From assembly GCA_018659505.1 (NCBI GenBank), contig JABJMI010000284.1, positions 1 to 10,106 of the forward strand: DNA of 10,106 nt, in the 5' to 3' direction. Below the pieces are notes generated by a model. The model was not told the origin of the DNA. It was given only the letters and a program-made list of their open reading frames with translations, and made no database searches. This document shows positions 1 to 7,579 of the stretch, in pieces. The DNA is from Planctomicrobium sp. Lineage in GTDB: Bacteria; Planctomycetota; Planctomycetia; Planctomycetales; Planctomycetaceae. The first letter of the stretch is position 1. Every line of letters begins with the position of its first letter. The position numbers and the translations under genes are program-made.

Positions 1-2756
1 ACTTCCTTCACATCGTCTTTTTCTCGCTTCAACGACGCAATGGAATAGTTATTCAAAATCGTCTGGTCTCGAATGATATGAACTCGGTCATTTCGATCAA
101 TTGTACCGTTCAGAATGCGACAACCTGCCACAGTTCCAGTACGGCTCACCGCAAACGTTCTTAGCACAAGGGCACGACCGGTTTGCACTTCCACACGCTC
201 TGGTTTGAGCATGCCTTCCATTGCCTGGCGAATGTCGTCAGTCACATTGTAGATGATCTTGTAACGCCGAATCTGGACTCCTTCTTGTGAAGCGAGTGCT
301 TCTGCACGATCTTCGGCAATCACATGGAAAGCGATCACAATCGCGCCTGATGAGGCAGCCAGGTAAATGTCACTTTCGTTAACTCCACCAACACCATGGT
401 GAAGAATTTTCAGTTTCACTTCATCGTGTTCAAACTTGTCAAGTTCATGGCGAATTGCTTCGATCGAGCCAGGACTGTCCCCTTTAATGATCAACGGAAG
501 ATCTTGAATAGTCCCTTCACGATGTGCGAAGAACGATTCAAGTGACATCGGTCCTCCACGACCAAGTAATGTCTCGGCACGTCCACGATCCTTGCGAGTT
601 TCTGCAATTTCGCGAGCTTCTTCGATATCGTCCATCACAAAGAACTGACTACCGGCGTCTGGCACACCGCTTAATCCAGCGATGCGAATCGGAGTAGAAG
701 GACCAGCTTCTTGAAGTTCGTTGTCACGGTCATCATACATAGCACGCACGCGACCGAAAGCACTTCCGCAACTGAGAATATCACCAATGCGAAGGGTTCC
801 GCGACGAACAATCGTCCAAGCGATCGGACCGCGTCCCTCATCCATAAAGGCTTCGAGACAAACACCCTCAGAAGGAATATCAGCTGCTGTTTTGAACTCT
901 TCAAGTTCCGCAGTCAGCAGGATCGTTTCGAGGAGATCGTCGACGCCTGTGCCTTTCAAGGCTGACACGCGAACAACTTCTACATCTCCACCCCACTCGG
1001 AAGGGAGAATGCCATGTTGTGAGAGGTCAGTCAGAACTCTTTGTTCATTAAAGTCAGGAAGATCACATTTATTGAGTGCAACAACAATCGGGACTCCAGC
1101 CGCTTTAGCGTGGCTGATACATTCGACTGTTTGTGGCATGACACCATCGTCGGCAGCGACAACGAGAACAATAATATCAGTTACATTCGCTCCACGGGCA
1201 CGCATTTCACCAAATGCTGCGTGACCAGGAGTATCGACAAACGTCAGTTTCTTATCGTTGTGCTCGACTTGATACGCTGCAATATGCTGAGTGATACCGC
1301 CAGCTTCACCGTCAACGACATTTGATGATCGAATGCGGTCGACTAGAGTAGTTTTTCCGTGATCGACGTGACCTAGCACAGTAATAATAGGAGGTCGCTC
1401 AATCAGATCTGTTCCAAAGTCTGCATCAGCTCGTTCAAAGCGATCGTTGAGTTCGTCCTCGAAATCTGCCTCATGCTCAATGACCAAGTCAACGCCCAAC
1501 TCAAGGGCGATTTCCAGAGCCATCTCATCTTCAAGTGGATCGTTAATGGTGACCATTTCGCCATGTTTGAACATGACTGTAATGAGATCGCGAGCAGGTC
1601 GCCCCATCGCTTCAGAAAGACTTCTGACAGTCATCGGCGATGTGACAGTCGCTTCTGTCTTTCGTTCAATTGGTCCTGATGAACGACGATTGCGTTTATT
1701 GGTTTTAACAATGACATCATCATCATCACCACGTCGCTGACGTTTCGTTCGACGCGTTTTTCGAGCCTCTTCAATGTTGAGTCCTCGACCGCCAGACTTG
1801 CCACGTGACTTGCCGTCGCCTTCGTCTTCTGGCTTTTTACGTGTGTCATCACGATTCTTTTTAAGAATGTCTGCGAGTTTGTTCTTCTTCAGAACATCCC
1901 CAGTCAAAGCGACATCAGGCTTTAAGACTGGACCCTCTTCAGCTTTTTTAACGACTGGAGGTTTGTAGTTTGGTGTGGAAGCAAGAGCGGGAAGCGCTGG
2001 CCCTTTCTTCTTATCTTTGCGAGGTTGTCGATGCCGCATAGAACCTTGCGGTCTCATCTCACGCATAGAGGATCCAGAACCTCCACCGCGCGGATCGATG
2101 TAATCTGACCGGCTCATAGGTGAGCTATCGGCGTACGCAGAGTCTGATGAGTCGGTGCCTGGTGACTCACCACCTACTGCCTTTGGGGCATTTTCGTCAG
2201 CTGTACCTTGAACCGCAACGGCTTCCACTTCGGCTTCACTCTCGATATTTTCGTCGTTGACTGCTTCCGTATCATCAGAAGCACTCACCTGGTTTTCAGA
2301 GACTTGCGCATCGGCATCAGCAGATGCAACTTCTGCCGAGTCGTTAGATTCTACGGCAACTTCGGATTCAGATTCTTCTGAGGTAACTTCGACAGAAGCT
2401 ATTGCTTCAACAACTGGAACGTCAACCACGTCCTCTTGATCAGGTTCAACAGCTTTGCCTTTTCGAGGAGGTCGACGCTCTGTCGTCTCAGCACCGCTCC
2501 CTTTAAGATCCCGCAACTGTCGAGTGGAACCTGTCGCATCTTCTCGTACGGGTGCTGTAAAATCAGGGGCAGCCTTAGCTGGTGCAGTAGATGATTTCAG
2601 GCTCTTCAGGTAGTCCAGAACCATATCCCGCTCCTCTGGCGAGATACTTGCCAAAGCAGAATTTTTGACACTTAGTCCAGCATCATTGCAATGCTGAATC
2701 AATTCTTTACTGTCGAGCCCTGTTTCCTTCGCCAGAGCGAAGATTCGGATCTTCAA
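1..2756 (-). CDS. infB: Translation initiation factor IF-2 (C-terminus outside window)
   Basis: IF-2 is the cytoplasmic GTPase that brings fMet-tRNA to the 30S subunit and promotes subunit joining. I translated 918 codons without a stop. Residues 1-50 form the first IF2_N domain (begins [19 protein letters not shown]). Residues about 55-374 are a low-complexity linker, acidic first and Lys/Arg-rich later. A second IF2_N domain spans about 375-430. The GTPase domain follows: G1 GHVDHGKT at 462-469, a GGITQHI G2 motif, G3 DTPGH at 508-512, G4 NKCD at 562-565 and G5 SAL at 598-600. Domains II and III follow, and domain IV begins near the window edge; perhaps 50-60 residues are missing. The start is TTG at 2756: it opens the conserved IF2_N domain and has an AGGGAG Shine-Dalgarno 6 nt upstream. 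nusA lies 261 bp upstream on the same strand. Recognition is secure. Confidence 0.97.
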   Translation of the reverse strand, partial: MKIRIFALAKETGLDSKELIQHCNDAGLSVKNSALASISPEERDMVLDYLKSLKSSTAPAKAAPDFTAPVREDATGSTRQLRDLKGSGAETTERRPPRKGKAVEPDQEDVVDVPVVEAIASVEVTSEESESEVAVESNDSAEVASADADAQVSENQVSASDDTEAVNDENIESEAEVEAVAVQGTADENAPKAVGGESPGTDSSDSAYADSSPMSRSDYIDPRGGGSGSSMREMRPQGSMRHRQPRKDKKKGPALPALASTPNYKPPVVKKAEEGPVLKPDVALTGDVLKKNKLADILKKNRDDTRKKPEDEGDGKSRGKSGGRGLNIEEARKTRRTKRQRRGDDDDVIVKTNKRNRRSSGPIERKTEATVTSPMTVRSLSEAMGRPARDLITVMFKHGEMVTINDPLEDEMALEIALELGVDLVIEHEADFEDELNDRFERADADFGTDLIERPPIITVLGHVDHGKTTLVDRIRSSNVVDGEAGGITQHIAAYQVEHNDKKLTFVDTPGHAAFGEMRARGANVTDIIVLVVAADDGVMPQTVECISHAKAAGVPIVVALNKCDLPDFNEQRVLTDLSQHGILPSEWGGDVEVVRVSALKGTGVDDLLETILLTAELEEFKTAADIPSEGVCLEAFMDEGRGPIAWTIVRRGTLRIGDILSCGSAFGRVRAMYDDRDNELQEAGPSTPIRIAGLSGVPDAGSQFFVMDDIEEAREIAETRKDRGRAETLLGRGGPMSLESFFAHREGTIQDLPLIIKGDSPGSIEAIRHELDKFEHDEVKLKILHHGVGGVNESDIYLAASSGAIVIAFHVIAEDRAEALASQEGVQIRRYKIIYNVTDDIRQAMEGMLKPERVEVQTGRALVLRTFAVSRTGTVAGCRILNGTIDRNDRVHIIRDQTILNNYSIASLKREKDDVKE

Positions 2757-2762
2757 TCGATA

Positions 2763-2768
2763 CTCCCT
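2763..2768 (-). promoter_or_regulatory. Shine-Dalgarno of infB, fixes the TTG start
   Basis: On the minus strand AGGGAG lies 6 nt before the TTG at 2756. No ATG or GTG start in this frame would retain the IF2_N domain, so this site supports the unusual start codon. Confidence 0.75.
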
Positions 2769-2920
2769 GAAAGTAATCTATTGCCTTCTTAGGCGTGACA
2801 TTATGGCTCGTCTAATTGAAACACGAAACCACTGTCTCTCATGTGGAATGATTTACGAACATTAACTTATTGGTAAATCTATAATTTGCTGAGAAATTGA
2901 ATTTTAGTATACAAATGCGA

Positions 2921-2950
2921 ATTATTGCAGAACGAAACTCAGATTCTCAA
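2921..2950 (-). promoter_or_regulatory. Candidate sigma70-type promoter of infB
   Basis: On the minus strand, TTGAGA (2950-2945, 5 of 6 to the -35 consensus) is separated by 18 bp from AATAAT (2926-2921, 5 of 6 to the -10 consensus). Transcription would start near 2914, giving a leader of about 155 nt before the TTG. It would let infB be expressed independently of nusA. Prediction from sequence only. Confidence 0.45.
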
Positions 2951-2964
2951 TATTTGATTCTTTA

Positions 2965-2982
2965 TCAGTCAAAATTGACTGA
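2965..2982 (-). repeat. Short palindrome after nusA
   Basis: TCAGTCAA and TTGACTGA flank two A residues, 36 nt downstream of the nusA stop. As RNA it gives a 7-bp stem with a 4-nt loop, but there is no following U-tract, so it is a weak terminator candidate at most. It could equally be a protein-binding site just upstream of the infB promoter candidate. Confidence 0.4.
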
Positions 2983-3017
2983 TGGCTGATGGTCCATTTA
3001 GTGGAGTTTAACTACGG

Positions 3018-4514
3018 TTATGAATTGCCAGGCGAATCCTGTTCTGATGCCTCTTCAGATCCGTCTTCTCCATCAGCTTCAGGTGCTGAGGCAACTTCTG
3101 CTTCACTATTCTTAATTTCAGTTTCGTCGCTGGATTCTTCTTCTGAATCAGGTTCTGTTTCTGATTCGACAGCCGATTCACCCTCAGAAGTCGACGCTTC
3201 AGTTTCCTCCGGTTCTTTCGAAGGAGCAGTTACGGGCTGAGGTGCTACTGGCGTTCCATCGGGCAGAGAACTCCCGGTCATTGCGTCGAGTTGAGCCGCT
3301 TCTTTCTCGACGCGACGTGCTTCGCGTTCAATCGCTTTCCGTCGTTCGGTTTCGGCTTCTTCTTTTTCGGATTCGACTTCAGCCTGATCCACGATAATTT
3401 CACATGCTTCTGGAGTCAGTCCACTCAATTCCTGTAGATGATCAGGTTCAATGACTGACAAGTCGTCAAAGCTAAAAAAGCCTTGCGAGACAAGCGATTC
3501 AGCGAGGTCGTCGGTGACACCTTCAATCTGTCCGAACGCTCCTACCGATCTTTCCAGCTGATCGTCGAGTTCGTCTTGGGTCATCACTTCAATGTCCCAA
3601 CCAACAAGCTTTGAGGCGAGCCGTACGTTCTGACCTTTTTTGCCAATTGCGAGCGACAACTGATCGTCTCGCACGAGGACAATAACGCGACCTAACATCG
3701 GACAGAGAATGACATCCTCAACTTCCGCAGGCTGCATTGCATTAGGAATCAGGATCTGAAGAGAATCGTTCCAACGAACAATATCGATACGTTCTCCATC
3801 GAGTTCGTCGACGATTGTTTTGATGCGAGAACCACGTACTCCGACACAAGCTCCGACTGCATCAATGTTTGTGTCATAACAGGAAACGGCAACTTTTGAG
3901 CGGTAACCTGCTTCGCGGGCTAATGAGCGGACTTCGATAATTCGGTCAGAGACTTCTGGAATCTCGACTTCAAATAACCGCCGAACTAGATCAGGATGAG
4001 TTCGAGACAGTACAACCTTAACACGACTTCCAGCTTTTCTAACATCAAGGACGACCGCTCTCACACGATCACTCACGCGATGCGATTCTCCTGGGATTTG
4101 TTCGCTGCGAGGCAGGATTGCTTCAATTTTCCCGAGATTAACCGATGTGACACCATGATCAGTACGAGTGACAACACCGTTGACAAGGTGGGATCGCATC
4201 TCCAGGAATTCATCGTAGATCGCGTCTCGTTCCGCTTCGCGAATCTTCTGGATCATCACCTGCTTCGCTGTTTGAGCAGCAATTCGCCCCAACAAGTGAC
4301 CAAGTTCGTCAGAGTCTAATGGATTTTCATCAATTGAAGCAGAAACTTCTCCATTTTGGCGGTCAATTCTGACCACAATTTCCCGCTCTTCCCCGTAGTG
4401 TTTGCGCGCAGCAGAATGAATCGCGGCTTCAATGCCGGTGAAGACGATTTCTTTGTCGATGCCTTTGTCACGATGGATGGCGTCGACCACACGTAAGACT
4501 TCAGTGCCATTCAT
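3018..4514 (-). CDS. nusA: Transcription termination/antitermination factor NusA
   Basis: NusA binds RNA polymerase and nascent RNA, and modulates pausing, intrinsic termination and antitermination. The 498-aa product has the N-terminal polymerase-binding domain at about 1-105, an S1 domain at about 108-172, KH1 with [11 protein letters not shown] at 221-231 and KH2 with [12 protein letters not shown] at 289-300. A helix-hairpin-helix-like segment lies at about 325-378, then a charged coiled-coil-like stretch (380-408). The last 85 or so residues form a Ser/Glu/Asp-rich tail, likely disordered. The start [13 protein letters not shown] matches the N-terminus of known NusA proteins, although no clear Shine-Dalgarno precedes the ATG. 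infB follows on the same strand. The usual upstream partner rimP is absent. An intrinsic terminator sits 23 nt before the start codon and may control expression. Confidence 0.98.
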   Translation of the reverse strand: MNGTEVLRVVDAIHRDKGIDKEIVFTGIEAAIHSAARKHYGEEREIVVRIDRQNGEVSASIDENPLDSDELGHLLGRIAAQTAKQVMIQKIREAERDAIYDEFLEMRSHLVNGVVTRTDHGVTSVNLGKIEAILPRSEQIPGESHRVSDRVRAVVLDVRKAGSRVKVVLSRTHPDLVRRLFEVEIPEVSDRIIEVRSLAREAGYRSKVAVSCYDTNIDAVGACVGVRGSRIKTIVDELDGERIDIVRWNDSLQILIPNAMQPAEVEDVILCPMLGRVIVLVRDDQLSLAIGKKGQNVRLASKLVGWDIEVMTQDELDDQLERSVGAFGQIEGVTDDLAESLVSQGFFSFDDLSVIEPDHLQELSGLTPEACEIIVDQAEVESEKEEAETERRKAIEREARRVEKEAAQLDAMTGSSLPDGTPVAPQPVTAPSKEPEETEASTSEGESAVESETEPDSEEESSDETEIKNSEAEVASAPEADGEDGSEEASEQDSPGNS

Positions 4515-4537
4515 ACTTTGTTGCTGCCATCTGGATG

Positions 4538-4584
4538 AAAAAAAAGAGTGGGTCGCCTGTTCTGCTCGAACAAATGTCCCACTC
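4538..4584 (-). terminator. Intrinsic terminator in the nusA leader (possible attenuator)
   Basis: On the minus strand GAGTGGG (4584-4578) pairs with CCCACTC (4552-4546), followed directly by eight T residues (4545-4538). Inside, TGTTC and GAACA form a second 5-bp stem around the loop GAGCA. The T-tract ends 23 nt before the nusA ATG, so read-through is needed for expression unless another promoter lies downstream. It could instead end a separate small RNA. An upstream TGGGTC (4646-4641) could pair with GACCCA of the 3' arm (4554-4549), a possible antiterminator. Confidence 0.75.
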
Positions 4585-4763
4585 GCCGTGATCCATCAGA
4601 GACTGTAATGCTCATCAATAGCAATCACATCCACTGTGATGACCCATTGATGTCGAACACCGGTCGTTTTCCACGCCAATGCCTACATGAGCAGCCTCTT
4701 TCTTCTTCACCGGGACTACACCCGACTAGGAAAATATCATGCTCGCGGTCAAATCCACTATAA

Positions 4764-4787
4764 TTTCAACAGTTAAAACTGTTGAAA
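4764..4787. repeat. 11-bp-arm palindrome in the nusA leader
   Basis: TTTCAACAGTT (4764-4774) and AACTGTTGAAA (4777-4787) are perfect inverted repeats around AA. They lie inside a wider pair of 7-bp arms, ctcgcgg (4742-4748) and ccgcgag (4805-4811). The site may be an RNA hairpin or a DNA operator. Confidence 0.7.
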
Positions 4788-4849
4788 AGACAGAACACTC
4801 ATATCCGCGAGTGGTATAATTTCGAAGCAAATCAAAAGTTCTTAAGCGA

Positions 4850-4878
4850 AAGATAGGACGAAGCCCTCTCAATGTCAA
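4850..4878 (-). promoter_or_regulatory. Candidate sigma70-type promoter of nusA
   Basis: On the minus strand a perfect TTGACA (4878-4873) is followed after 17 bp by TATCTT (4855-4850, 4 of 6). Transcription would begin near 4843, just past the terminator of the upstream gene. A second, weaker candidate, TCAACA-N17-TATAGT, overlaps the palindrome at 4764-4787. Confidence 0.5.
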
Positions 4879-4922
4879 TGTTCCAACAAAGAGTGGATGA
4901 CACAAATGCTTTATTCAAAAGG

Positions 4923-4956
4923 AAAAGCGGAAGAGACCAATGCCTCTTCCGCTTTT
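4923..4956 (-). terminator. Strong bidirectional intrinsic terminator
   Basis: AAAAGCGGAAGAG (4923-4935) and its exact reverse complement (4944-4956) form a 13-bp stem with an 8-nt loop. On the minus strand the GC-rich core is followed by TTTTCCTTTT, 32 nt after the stop codon of the PDZ-domain gene. The symmetric A/T flanks mean it could also act on the plus strand. It separates the PDZ gene from the nusA transcript. Confidence 0.85.
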
Positions 4957-4988
4957 TAAAATCAAAAGTTAAGTGGTCGTGCGTCCAC

Positions 4989-6305
4989 TTATCGGATGCC
5001 AACCGCATCCTGGAATTCACGAGCAAGTTCGCGGCGAATCCCGTTTTTAGCGTCGTATCGTCCGATCCAGTACGCCATTTCTGGTTGAGTTGGATTTTTT
5101 CCGACCAAAAGTTGATGGATACGAGTGATGTAAGTCTCTTTATCCCTTCCACATCGGTTAAAGAACTGATTATGCCCTAGTAGTTCGAGTTGAACCTGAC
5201 GTAATGAGTAACCACGTTGGAGTGAATCGAGCCAGACTGAAAGCTCACGATCTGAAGGTGGTCGTCCGAGGTAATCGTTAAACCACTTCACGATAGTCGC
5301 GATTTGAGCGTCTTGATCAATATGAATAGGTGCGCCGTATTCTGGTTGAACAGGTTCTAATTGCATCGCGATTGTTCGACCGTCCCCGTATCCCTGACCA
5401 TTGATCTGATAGGATTGAACGGTTTCGAAAACAGATCGCCCATTGTCCAGAACACTCGCTGTCAGTACATAGTTGCCACGATGGGAAACCTGAGCAGGAT
5501 CATATTCCAATTGGAAAGGAATCTGATTACGGTTCGGATTGAAGTTCTTGATTTCTTGATGTGCAATGGTCAATGGTGCTGCACCTTGTCGCACGATCTC
5601 TTGAAGCTCAACCATCACGATGGCGTTATTGGGAAGCCTTGCCCCACTGCGAACTGCCAGCGAGCCTTGAATTCGAGAAAATCTCGAATCGAGCTGTACT
5701 GAGACGTTCTGTAAGGTGCGAGTGCGGTGATCTTGAACAAGCATGGTCACCATACCAGATTCACCAGCGTGTGCCTCGAACTCACGAGAGAGTTCTTGCA
5801 GACTGCCATTCACAATTCCGACTTGATGTCCGGAAACTGCGACGATCACATCACTCGGCTCTAGCCCAGCACGTGACGCTGCGGCATTGGGAAAGACTTC
5901 GTGAATCTGTACACCAGTCTCTGTGTCTCGCGAGCGGACGCCCAATCGCCAACGAAGTTGAGCTGGAATCGGCTGCTGTCCCGGTGGAATGTAAGTCGGG
6001 ATTGTGGGTGTAATCCGAACCGAGCCATGAAAATCTGGGTTTGGAACAGTCTTCGTTCCGTTCCCCGGTGTCACTCCCGGAAGTGTTGGAAAAGGATTGT
6101 AAATATCGTTCGGCAAGAAGGGATCGTTGGTTCGCCCTTGTAGTCCCAAATTCCCCTGACCAGGTAGATTCGCAGGGTTGAAGTGATTGGTTAGCGGGAC
6201 AGTTGGTGAACCGCCAGTTTTTGTTGTGTCGATTGCCTCAGCGACAGTCGCCGCGCTCAAAAGCAGGCTACCGGCCACTGCAATTAGCAATGAAGTCCGT
6301 TTCAT
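4989..6305 (-). CDS. Exported PDZ / YscW-YbaY-like / DUF4214-like protein
   Basis: The 438-aa product has a signal peptide (Lys-Arg, hydrophobic core, AEA near residue 24) and a Pro/Asn/Gly-rich linker to about 115. A PDZ domain follows at about 117-206, with LGV near its start and AAASRAGLEPSDVIVAVSG at 141-159. Residues about 211-303 resemble the YscW/YbaY lipoprotein fold (GSLAVRSGARLPNNAIVMVEL, then IPFQLEYDP). Residues 333-438 contain two DUF4214-like units (IVKWFNDYLGRPPSDRELSVWL and YITRIHQLLVGKNPTQPEMAYW). No protease or other catalytic motif is visible, so it is probably a periplasmic or envelope binding/scaffold protein. It lies 108 bp downstream of the PstS-like gene and may be co-transcribed with it. 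The ATG at 6305 gives a complete signal peptide; its Shine-Dalgarno is weak. Domain names are by pattern, function unknown. Confidence 0.85.
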   Translation of the reverse strand: MKRTSLLIAVAGSLLLSAATVAEAIDTTKTGGSPTVPLTNHFNPANLPGQGNLGLQGRTNDPFLPNDIYNPFPTLPGVTPGNGTKTVPNPDFHGSVRITPTIPTYIPPGQQPIPAQLRWRLGVRSRDTETGVQIHEVFPNAAASRAGLEPSDVIVAVSGHQVGIVNGSLQELSREFEAHAGESGMVTMLVQDHRTRTLQNVSVQLDSRFSRIQGSLAVRSGARLPNNAIVMVELQEIVRQGAAPLTIAHQEIKNFNPNRNQIPFQLEYDPAQVSHRGNYVLTASVLDNGRSVFETVQSYQINGQGYGDGRTIAMQLEPVQPEYGAPIHIDQDAQIATIVKWFNDYLGRPPSDRELSVWLDSLQRGYSLRQVQLELLGHNQFFNRCGRDKETYITRIHQLLVGKNPTQPEMAYWIGRYDAKNGIRRELAREFQDAVGIR

Positions 6306-6383
6306 TATAATTCTCTACGCAGAGTGAAATGATTGTTTAGAAAAGCGTGCCAGCGAATGAATCCGCCGGTCTGAATAGAATTC

Positions 6384-6402
6384 TCAACTCGTTAAGAGTT
6401 GA
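6384..6402 (-). terminator. Weak hairpin after the PstS-like gene
   Basis: TCAACTC and GAGTTGA flank GTTAA, 11 nt downstream of the stop codon at 6414. The 7-bp stem lacks a good U-tract, so it may only partly stop transcription or protect the message end. Read-through into the PDZ gene is plausible. Confidence 0.35.
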
Positions 6403-6413
6403 AAGTGAAAGGA

Positions 6414-7403
6414 TTAGTTGAGAGTCTTTTCACCAATTGCTTGGAGAGCGATATTGGCTGCTCCAGATGGAACAGGCAAAAAGCCGCTGATAACCACGTC
6501 TCGCTGACCACTTCGACTGAAGACATATTTAATGAATTCCGCTTGCAATGAAGAAAGTGGCTTTTGCGGGTCATTATTAACGACCAACTGGAGACGCCGA
6601 ACAAGCGGGTAGGACGAACTGTGTACATCAACCGCTGGCTCGCCAGTTTTCCAGGCGATTGGGACAAGCTTGACATCCGGGTTATCGAAAGTTGAACCTG
6701 CGAAACCGATACTTCGAGCATCTTTTCCGATGGCTGCAATAAGCTGGGGATTCGATTCGTGAGAAACCATTTCTGGTCGGAAAGCCCCATCACCTAGAAT
6801 TGCAGAGTTGAAGAATACTTGTGAACCGGTCGTTTCGCTGCGACCCTGTGGAGCAATCGCGACTGTTGCCCATTTCCCAGTCACACCAACATCACCCCAA
6901 GTTCTAGCAGTTTTCTTTTCGCCACGTTTAAGTGTGGTAGAGAAAATGGCATCAAGTTGCGAAAGGCTCAAGCTTGTCACGGGATTGTCCTTGTGGACAA
7001 AGATCCCTTGTGGCTCGAGGACAGGTGTCAAGATCGTTGGGACGTATCCAAATTTTCCATGAAAACCACGGACTTCCTCTTCGGAGATTGACCTACTTAG
7101 CAACCCGATGTCTGATGTTTGGTCAATGACAGAACCGACTGCATTGGCAGAACCAGCAATTTGGATGTTGATTTTCACATCTGGATAAATACGACGGAAG
7201 TGTTCTCCCCAGGTAGCAGCGACCTGAGACATTGTGTTCGATCCGATGAATGTCAATTCACCTTTCAGATCGCCAGCACGTTCATAAACTGGCAAAGTTG
7301 GATCTACTGAGTTTTGAGCCGTTGGGGTTTGTCCCACAGCCATTGAAACGGTCGATAGCAAGACCGCCAAACTCAGCAAGGCTTTCGCTCCATGCACTTT
7401 CAT
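6414..7403 (-). CDS. PstS-family phosphate-binding protein, exported
   Basis: A 329-aa periplasmic binding protein of the PstS type, which captures phosphate for an ABC importer. It has a signal peptide (1-24, MAVG|Q) with no lipobox cysteine. Family signatures are TFIGSNTM at 51-58, GSANAVGSVIDQTSDIGLLSR at 84-104, GRSETTGSQVFF at 187-198 (the phosphate-site region) and SYPLVRRL at 264-271. The start at 7403 has an AGGAGG Shine-Dalgarno (7418-7413) 9 nt upstream and gives a proper signal peptide. No pstC, pstA, pstB or phoU gene is in the window, so it must work with a transporter encoded elsewhere or do something else, such as phosphate sensing or storage in the periplasm. The PDZ gene follows after 108 bp. 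Confidence 0.92.
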   Translation of the reverse strand: MKVHGAKALLSLAVLLSTVSMAVGQTPTAQNSVDPTLPVYERAGDLKGELTFIGSNTMSQVAATWGEHFRRIYPDVKINIQIAGSANAVGSVIDQTSDIGLLSRSISEEEVRGFHGKFGYVPTILTPVLEPQGIFVHKDNPVTSLSLSQLDAIFSTTLKRGEKKTARTWGDVGVTGKWATVAIAPQGRSETTGSQVFFNSAILGDGAFRPEMVSHESNPQLIAAIGKDARSIGFAGSTFDNPDVKLVPIAWKTGEPAVDVHSSSYPLVRRLQLVVNNDPQKPLSSLQAEFIKYVFSRSGQRDVVISGFLPVPSGAANIALQAIGEKTLN

Positions 7404-7412
7404 ACTTCTTTC

Positions 7413-7418
7413 CCTCCT
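7413..7418 (-). promoter_or_regulatory. Strong Shine-Dalgarno of the PstS-like gene
   Basis: AGGAGG lies 9 nt before the ATG at 7403. It is the best ribosome binding site in the window and suggests high expression. Confidence 0.85.
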
Positions 7419-7471
7419 GGGTCAATGTTTGCCGCGGTCGCTGATTCATCTGGATTGGATAGCGTCATCAT

Positions 7472-7535
7472 CCGGCGTTGATGTTGGAGTCCCCCGTCCA
7501 TTGGGGTTCCCTCGCGCAGCGGCCAATTCTGCCGG
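7472..7535 (-). promoter_or_regulatory. Possible structured leader of the PstS-like gene
   Basis: Within the predicted 5' leader (about 125 nt), CCGGC (7535-7531) can pair with GCCGG (7476-7472). Inside it, GGAACCCC (7510-7503) can fold back on GGGG (7495-7492) and TCC (7488-7486), with small bulges. No known riboswitch motif is recognised. Confidence 0.3.
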
Positions 7536-7565
7536 AGTATAAAGCGGTTCAAAGAATCAACTCAA
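7536..7565 (-). promoter_or_regulatory. Candidate promoter of the PstS-like gene
   Basis: On the minus strand TTGAGT (7565-7560, 4 of 6) and TATACT (7541-7536, 5 of 6) are 18 bp apart; the start would be near 7529. The -35 box lies in one arm of a palindrome, so a regulator bound there would block polymerase. It does not match the known Pho box. Confidence 0.5.
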
Positions 7566-7579
7566 TACGAATTTGAGTT
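7559..7579. repeat. Palindrome overlapping the -35 box
   Basis: AACTCAA (7559-7565) and TTGAGTT (7573-7579) are perfect 7-bp inverted arms around 7 bp. The spacing of about 14 bp between arm centres is compatible with a dimeric repressor, but no regulator is known. Confidence 0.5.

Larger units (their letters stand above)
4515..4849 (-). promoter_or_regulatory. Long structured 5' leader of nusA or small RNA
   Basis: About 330 nt separate the promoter candidate at 4850-4878 from the nusA start, and I find no convincing gene on either strand. The leader holds an 11-bp near-perfect palindrome (4764-4787), outer arms CTCGCGG/CCGCGAG (4811-4805 and 4748-4742), a small CGGG/CCCG hairpin (around 4710-4726) and the terminator at its end. 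It has none of the signature motifs of tmRNA, RNase P RNA, SRP RNA or tRNA. A 9-codon frame MSVLSFQQF lies in it, without a clear ribosome binding site. Confidence 0.5.
4829..4970. repeat. 12-bp direct repeat AAATCAAAAGTT
   Basis: Two identical copies lie at 4829-4840 and 4959-4970, flanking the terminator and the nusA promoter candidate. The A/T-rich sequence could recur by chance; no function is evident. Confidence 0.4.

Noticed and set aside
2257..2439. Ser/Thr-rich plus-strand open frame opposite infB
   Set aside because: It is the complement of the acidic repeat-like linker of IF-2; the minus-strand frame is clearly the real gene.
2989..3240. Ser-rich plus-strand open frame opposite the nusA tail
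   Set aside because: Complement of the Glu/Ser-rich C-terminus of NusA; a frame shadow.
4565..4660. GTTCGA sequences resembling a tRNA T-loop in the nusA leader
   Set aside because: Neither is flanked by a matching T-stem, and no acceptor or anticodon stem can be built.
4590..4730. 31-codon minus-strand frame in the nusA leader beginning GTG (VKKKEAAHVGIG)
   Set aside because: No Shine-Dalgarno and no recognisable family; more likely untranslated RNA.
4548..4763. 71-codon plus-strand open frame in the nusA leader
   Set aside because: GTG start, no ribosome binding site, overlaps the terminator arms, and the translation has no protein-like pattern.
4515..4849. tmRNA, RNase P RNA, SRP RNA or 6S RNA in the leader
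   Set aside because: The conserved signature sequences of the first three are absent, and the leader does not fold into an obvious 6S-like rod.
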